Below are positions 61,953 through 64,000 of a DNA stretch of 64,000 nt, in pieces. This DNA comes from Robinsoniella peoriensis (lineage in GTDB: Bacteria > Bacillota > Clostridia > Lachnospirales > Lachnospiraceae), in contig NZ_JTGN01000001.1 in assembly GCF_000797495.1 (NCBI RefSeq), positions 317,501 to 381,500 on the forward strand, read 5' to 3'. Position 1 is the stretch's first letter. Every line of letters begins with the position of its first letter. Both the position numbers and the translations under genes were made by a program. The notes beneath the pieces are model-generated. The model saw only the letters and a program-made list of their open reading frames with translations. It ran no database searches and was not told where the DNA came from.

Positions 61953-64000
61953 TTAGCTCTTGGGAGTCAACCCGCCGCTTTCATCCGGTGTAACTGTCAT
62001 AGTGATTACACCCACTTTAGTAATCGTTGTTTCCTGCCCGGTTGCCGGTGTTCCTCCCGGAAGATTTTGTGGTGTACCTGACAACCAAAGATATGTATCA
62101 ACACTGGATGGCGTTGCATTTTCTGCTGCAACTTTGGGAATATAATACGGGTTTACTGCATCACTGGTGTCAGCATTAACAGCTTTAAACTTTACATCCA
62201 CTCCCTCCAGCTGCCCTGTCTCCTTCACTATGGTAAAGTTTGCAAAAACATCTGCGTTAGAGTGATTTGTGGTTGTGATTTTGTTGTTTCCATTCAGAAA
62301 ACTCTCATCCGACCATTTGTAGGAAGCTCCGGTATACATATGGTTATAAGGATCCCACTCTTTTGCTATGGTAAAATCAAACACCATACTTCCCCATGAA
62401 ATATCCATTTTGTAGACTGCCTCCAGACCTTTTTGTGAAATACGTCCCTGGACATCAATGTCAGAAGTGGCATCAGCCATATTACCGTTGTAGGAAGGAG
62501 ACGGAGTCATAACCTTTTCTCCTGCAGCAATGGCAAAGGTGGAAAACATCCGGGTATAAACAATGAGATTTCCATTTTCTATAGTATAGTACTCACTGTC
62601 TCTTGGATCACTGCTGATCTGATGAATCTCCTCAACCGGATTGTTTTTATCCATGAAAGTGTGATAACGGAAAACCGAATAACTGGCCTTATCTGCCAAC
62701 TCTCCGGTAAGCGGAATGGAAACTGCAATCCGCACCGGTATTTCTTTCAGGGTCGTTGTTGTCGGTGTCCCACTCAGAGATGTAATGGTTTTTTCCACTT
62801 TTGCATCGAAAAACTTCACGATCTCTCCCTGGGCTGCCTCTTTGATTTGTGTCTCTCCCGCAGGACTGCCAACGGTATTTGTTACCTTGAGGGTCAGTTT
62901 CACAGATGCATTGTTTGACATTTCATCTGAAGTCACTCCCGCAGCAGCATCGGTAACAGGATTTTCAAAGACTTTGTTTAGATCTGCTTTATTTTCCGAG
63001 GTATTGGCCTGCAAATCCACTGTATCCTCAATTGATACATCCGTTTGTTTTTTCCAGTTTGCTGTCAGTGTAATATTATTTGTGTAGGAAGTTGCACCCA
63101 ACACCAGATTTCGGTTCAGCGTATTTTGTCCGTTAACGGACCAGCCCATAAAGGTGTGCTCAGTTTTAGTTGGATCTGAAACAGTGGTTGCCTGCCCATA
63201 AGTATGCGTGCCAGGCTTACTGGAACCATAAGCCGCTCCACTCATTCCCTCATAAGTAATGTTGAACTGTTTTGGTATCCAGCGGGCATACAAGGTAAGA
63301 TTTCCTGACATGGCCGTGGCTGTGTTTCGTGCACCTGTGCTGGTATAATACTGGTTTCCCCCTGAGGACGCAGTGTAATATCCAGTAAAGTCATAACCGT
63401 CTCTTTTAGGCGGGGTAACTGAACCCGGAAGAGAAGCTCCGCTGGTTACCGTAGCCGTGGTATTTGCAACTCCCTGATTGTTAAAAGTAAGTGTATACAC
63501 ATTTTGCTGCCACTGGGCATACAAGGTTCCATTGTAATTGCCGCTTCGGATGTAGCCGTTGCTGTCAATCATCCGGGTTCCGCCAGATGTTTGATTATAA
63601 AATCCGGTAAAAGTGTAACCGGACCTGGTGGGCGGGGTAATATAATTGGTGGAAGATGAGGAATTTGTATACAGCCAGTATGCAACATTGTTGTAATAGT
63701 AGTTCGATCCTCCTGATCCTCCATTTTTATTTAATGTTACCGTATTATAACTAGGGCCATCAATAAGAAAATTGTATGTAGTTTGAGCGGAACTGTATTT
63801 TGATGCAAAGCAATAGTAAGTCTGTCCTGCATAACATAAATATGACAGACTAAAATCCCTTCCACCGCCACTGTCATCATTATATACGAGGCTGTTATCC
63901 CTGGCGGTATCATTCCTATACCCGGTACTCGCAAGAGCATTGTACACTGAATTGTAACCGCTGGAATTCGTCAGATAAAAATATGGATCACCTTCCGTAT
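61953..64000 (-). CDS. Large InlB-repeat surface protein with WDP module (5' end outside window)
   Basis: At least 682 residues, open to the window edge, so the signal peptide is missing. Several InlB-type repeats run from the start to about residue 300 (SGYTFTGFYNQTSGGTRMIDSNG, RDGYDFTGYYTASSGGNQYYTSTGA, TEHTFMGWSVNGQ). Then comes the same middle domain as in the 57160 product (DTVDLQANTSENKADLNKVFENPVTDAAAGVTSDEM; MFSTFAIAAGEKV) and the WDP module (YKMDISWGSMVFDFTIAKEWDPYNHMYTG, TTTNHSNADVFANF). Ends LTPKS, without sortase motif. First seen gene of the surface cluster. Confidence 0.85.
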   Translation of the reverse strand, partial: TEGDPYFYLTNSSGYNSVYNALASTGYRNDTARDNSLVYNDDSGGGRDFSLSYLCYAGQTYYCFASKYSSAQTTYNFLIDGPSYNTVTLNKNGGSGGSNYYYNNVAYWLYTNSSSSTNYITPPTRSGYTFTGFYNQTSGGTRMIDSNGYIRSGNYNGTLYAQWQQNVYTLTFNNQGVANTTATVTSGASLPGSVTPPKRDGYDFTGYYTASSGGNQYYTSTGARNTATAMSGNLTLYARWIPKQFNITYEGMSGAAYGSSKPGTHTYGQATTVSDPTKTEHTFMGWSVNGQNTLNRNLVLGATSYTNNITLTANWKKQTDVSIEDTVDLQANTSENKADLNKVFENPVTDAAAGVTSDEMSNNASVKLTLKVTNTVGSPAGETQIKEAAQGEIVKFFDAKVEKTITSLSGTPTTTTLKEIPVRIAVSIPLTGELADKASYSVFRYHTFMDKNNPVEEIHQISSDPRDSEYYTIENGNLIVYTRMFSTFAIAAGEKVMTPSPSYNGNMADATSDIDVQGRISQKGLEAVYKMDISWGSMVFDFTIAKEWDPYNHMYTGASYKWSDESFLNGNNKITTTNHSNADVFANFTIVKETGQLEGVDVKFKAVNADTSDAVNPYYIPKVAAENATPSSVDTYLWLSGTPQNLPGGTPATGQETTITKVGVITMTVTPDESGGLTPKS

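Noticed and set aside
57160-64000. LPXTG-type sortase anchors on the InlB-like proteins
   Set aside because: C-termini (RTPKN, PAQVP, LTPKS) have no LPXTG, hydrophobic segment or basic tail, and no sortase gene is in the window.

Overview
The window looks like a chromosomal segment of an anaerobic gut Firmicute, most likely a Lachnospiraceae member. The reasons are moderate-to-low GC, strong AGGAGG-type ribosome binding sites, a stand-alone AICAR formyltransferase, a Firmicute-type eut locus run by a two-component/ANTAR pair, a GPH sugar transporter with a GH1 phospho-glucosidase, and an Rpn-type nuclease gene. Almost all genes lie on the minus strand, so the window is best read from 64000 down to 1. 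I saw no rRNA, tRNA, CRISPR array or intact transposon.

Layout. 1-2.7 kb: start of a lipoprotein gene; an AICAR formyltransferase gene preceded by a ZTP riboswitch with terminator; an Rpn-type nuclease. 3-9.6 kb: a 2-aminoethylphosphonate uptake and degradation operon (ABC transporter, PhnW, PhnX) next to an RpiR regulator, with one identical palindrome near each promoter region. 9.9-20 kb: a DUF3298-like protein, then four tandem arylsulfotransferase (ASST) paralogues and a lipoprotein. A 16-codon remnant of a second lipoprotein copy shows the unit was duplicated. 20-23.6 kb: an M-box Mg2+ riboswitch, a 45-codon small protein gene, a possible second attenuator, then the MgtA Mg2+ ATPase. 23.7-28.4 kb: a GPH transporter, nucleoside-hydrolase-like protein, ROK kinase and GH1 phospho-glucosidase operon.

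28.8-43.2 kb: an ethanolamine-utilisation microcompartment locus (eutG, S, P, V, W, A, B, C, L, E, two BMC-H genes, T, H, Q). Three leaders, before eutG, eutS and eutA, carry paired small hairpins running into an intrinsic terminator, as expected for EutV (ANTAR) antitermination. Neither eutN (vertex protein) nor a phosphotransacetylase gene is present. 43.2-49.8 kb: AraC and MerR regulators, an ABC (FtsX/MacB-like) exporter and its divergent TetR regulator with a palindromic operator, and a cysteine-peptidase-like protein. 50-57 kb: a serine beta-lactamase-like protein, a DUF554 pseudogene with an internal deletion, an amidohydrolase, an alpha/alpha-toroid-like protein, an AraC and a MerR/TipAS-like regulator, and an IS3-type transposase scar.

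57-64 kb: a run of five secreted or membrane proteins. Two have InlB-type repeats. Three share an unnamed C-terminal module with a WG-x-M-x-F, WDP-x-x-H-x-Y and NHSN signature; two membrane proteins share a different ectodomain. No sortase motif was seen. This is the best candidate for an undescribed surface structure.

A family of imperfect palindromes (arms like AGAGCGTGTCTGAAAAT) sits 19-42 bp upstream of several start codons across the window, always in the 5' leader. It looks like a dispersed MITE/REP-like or mRNA-leader element.
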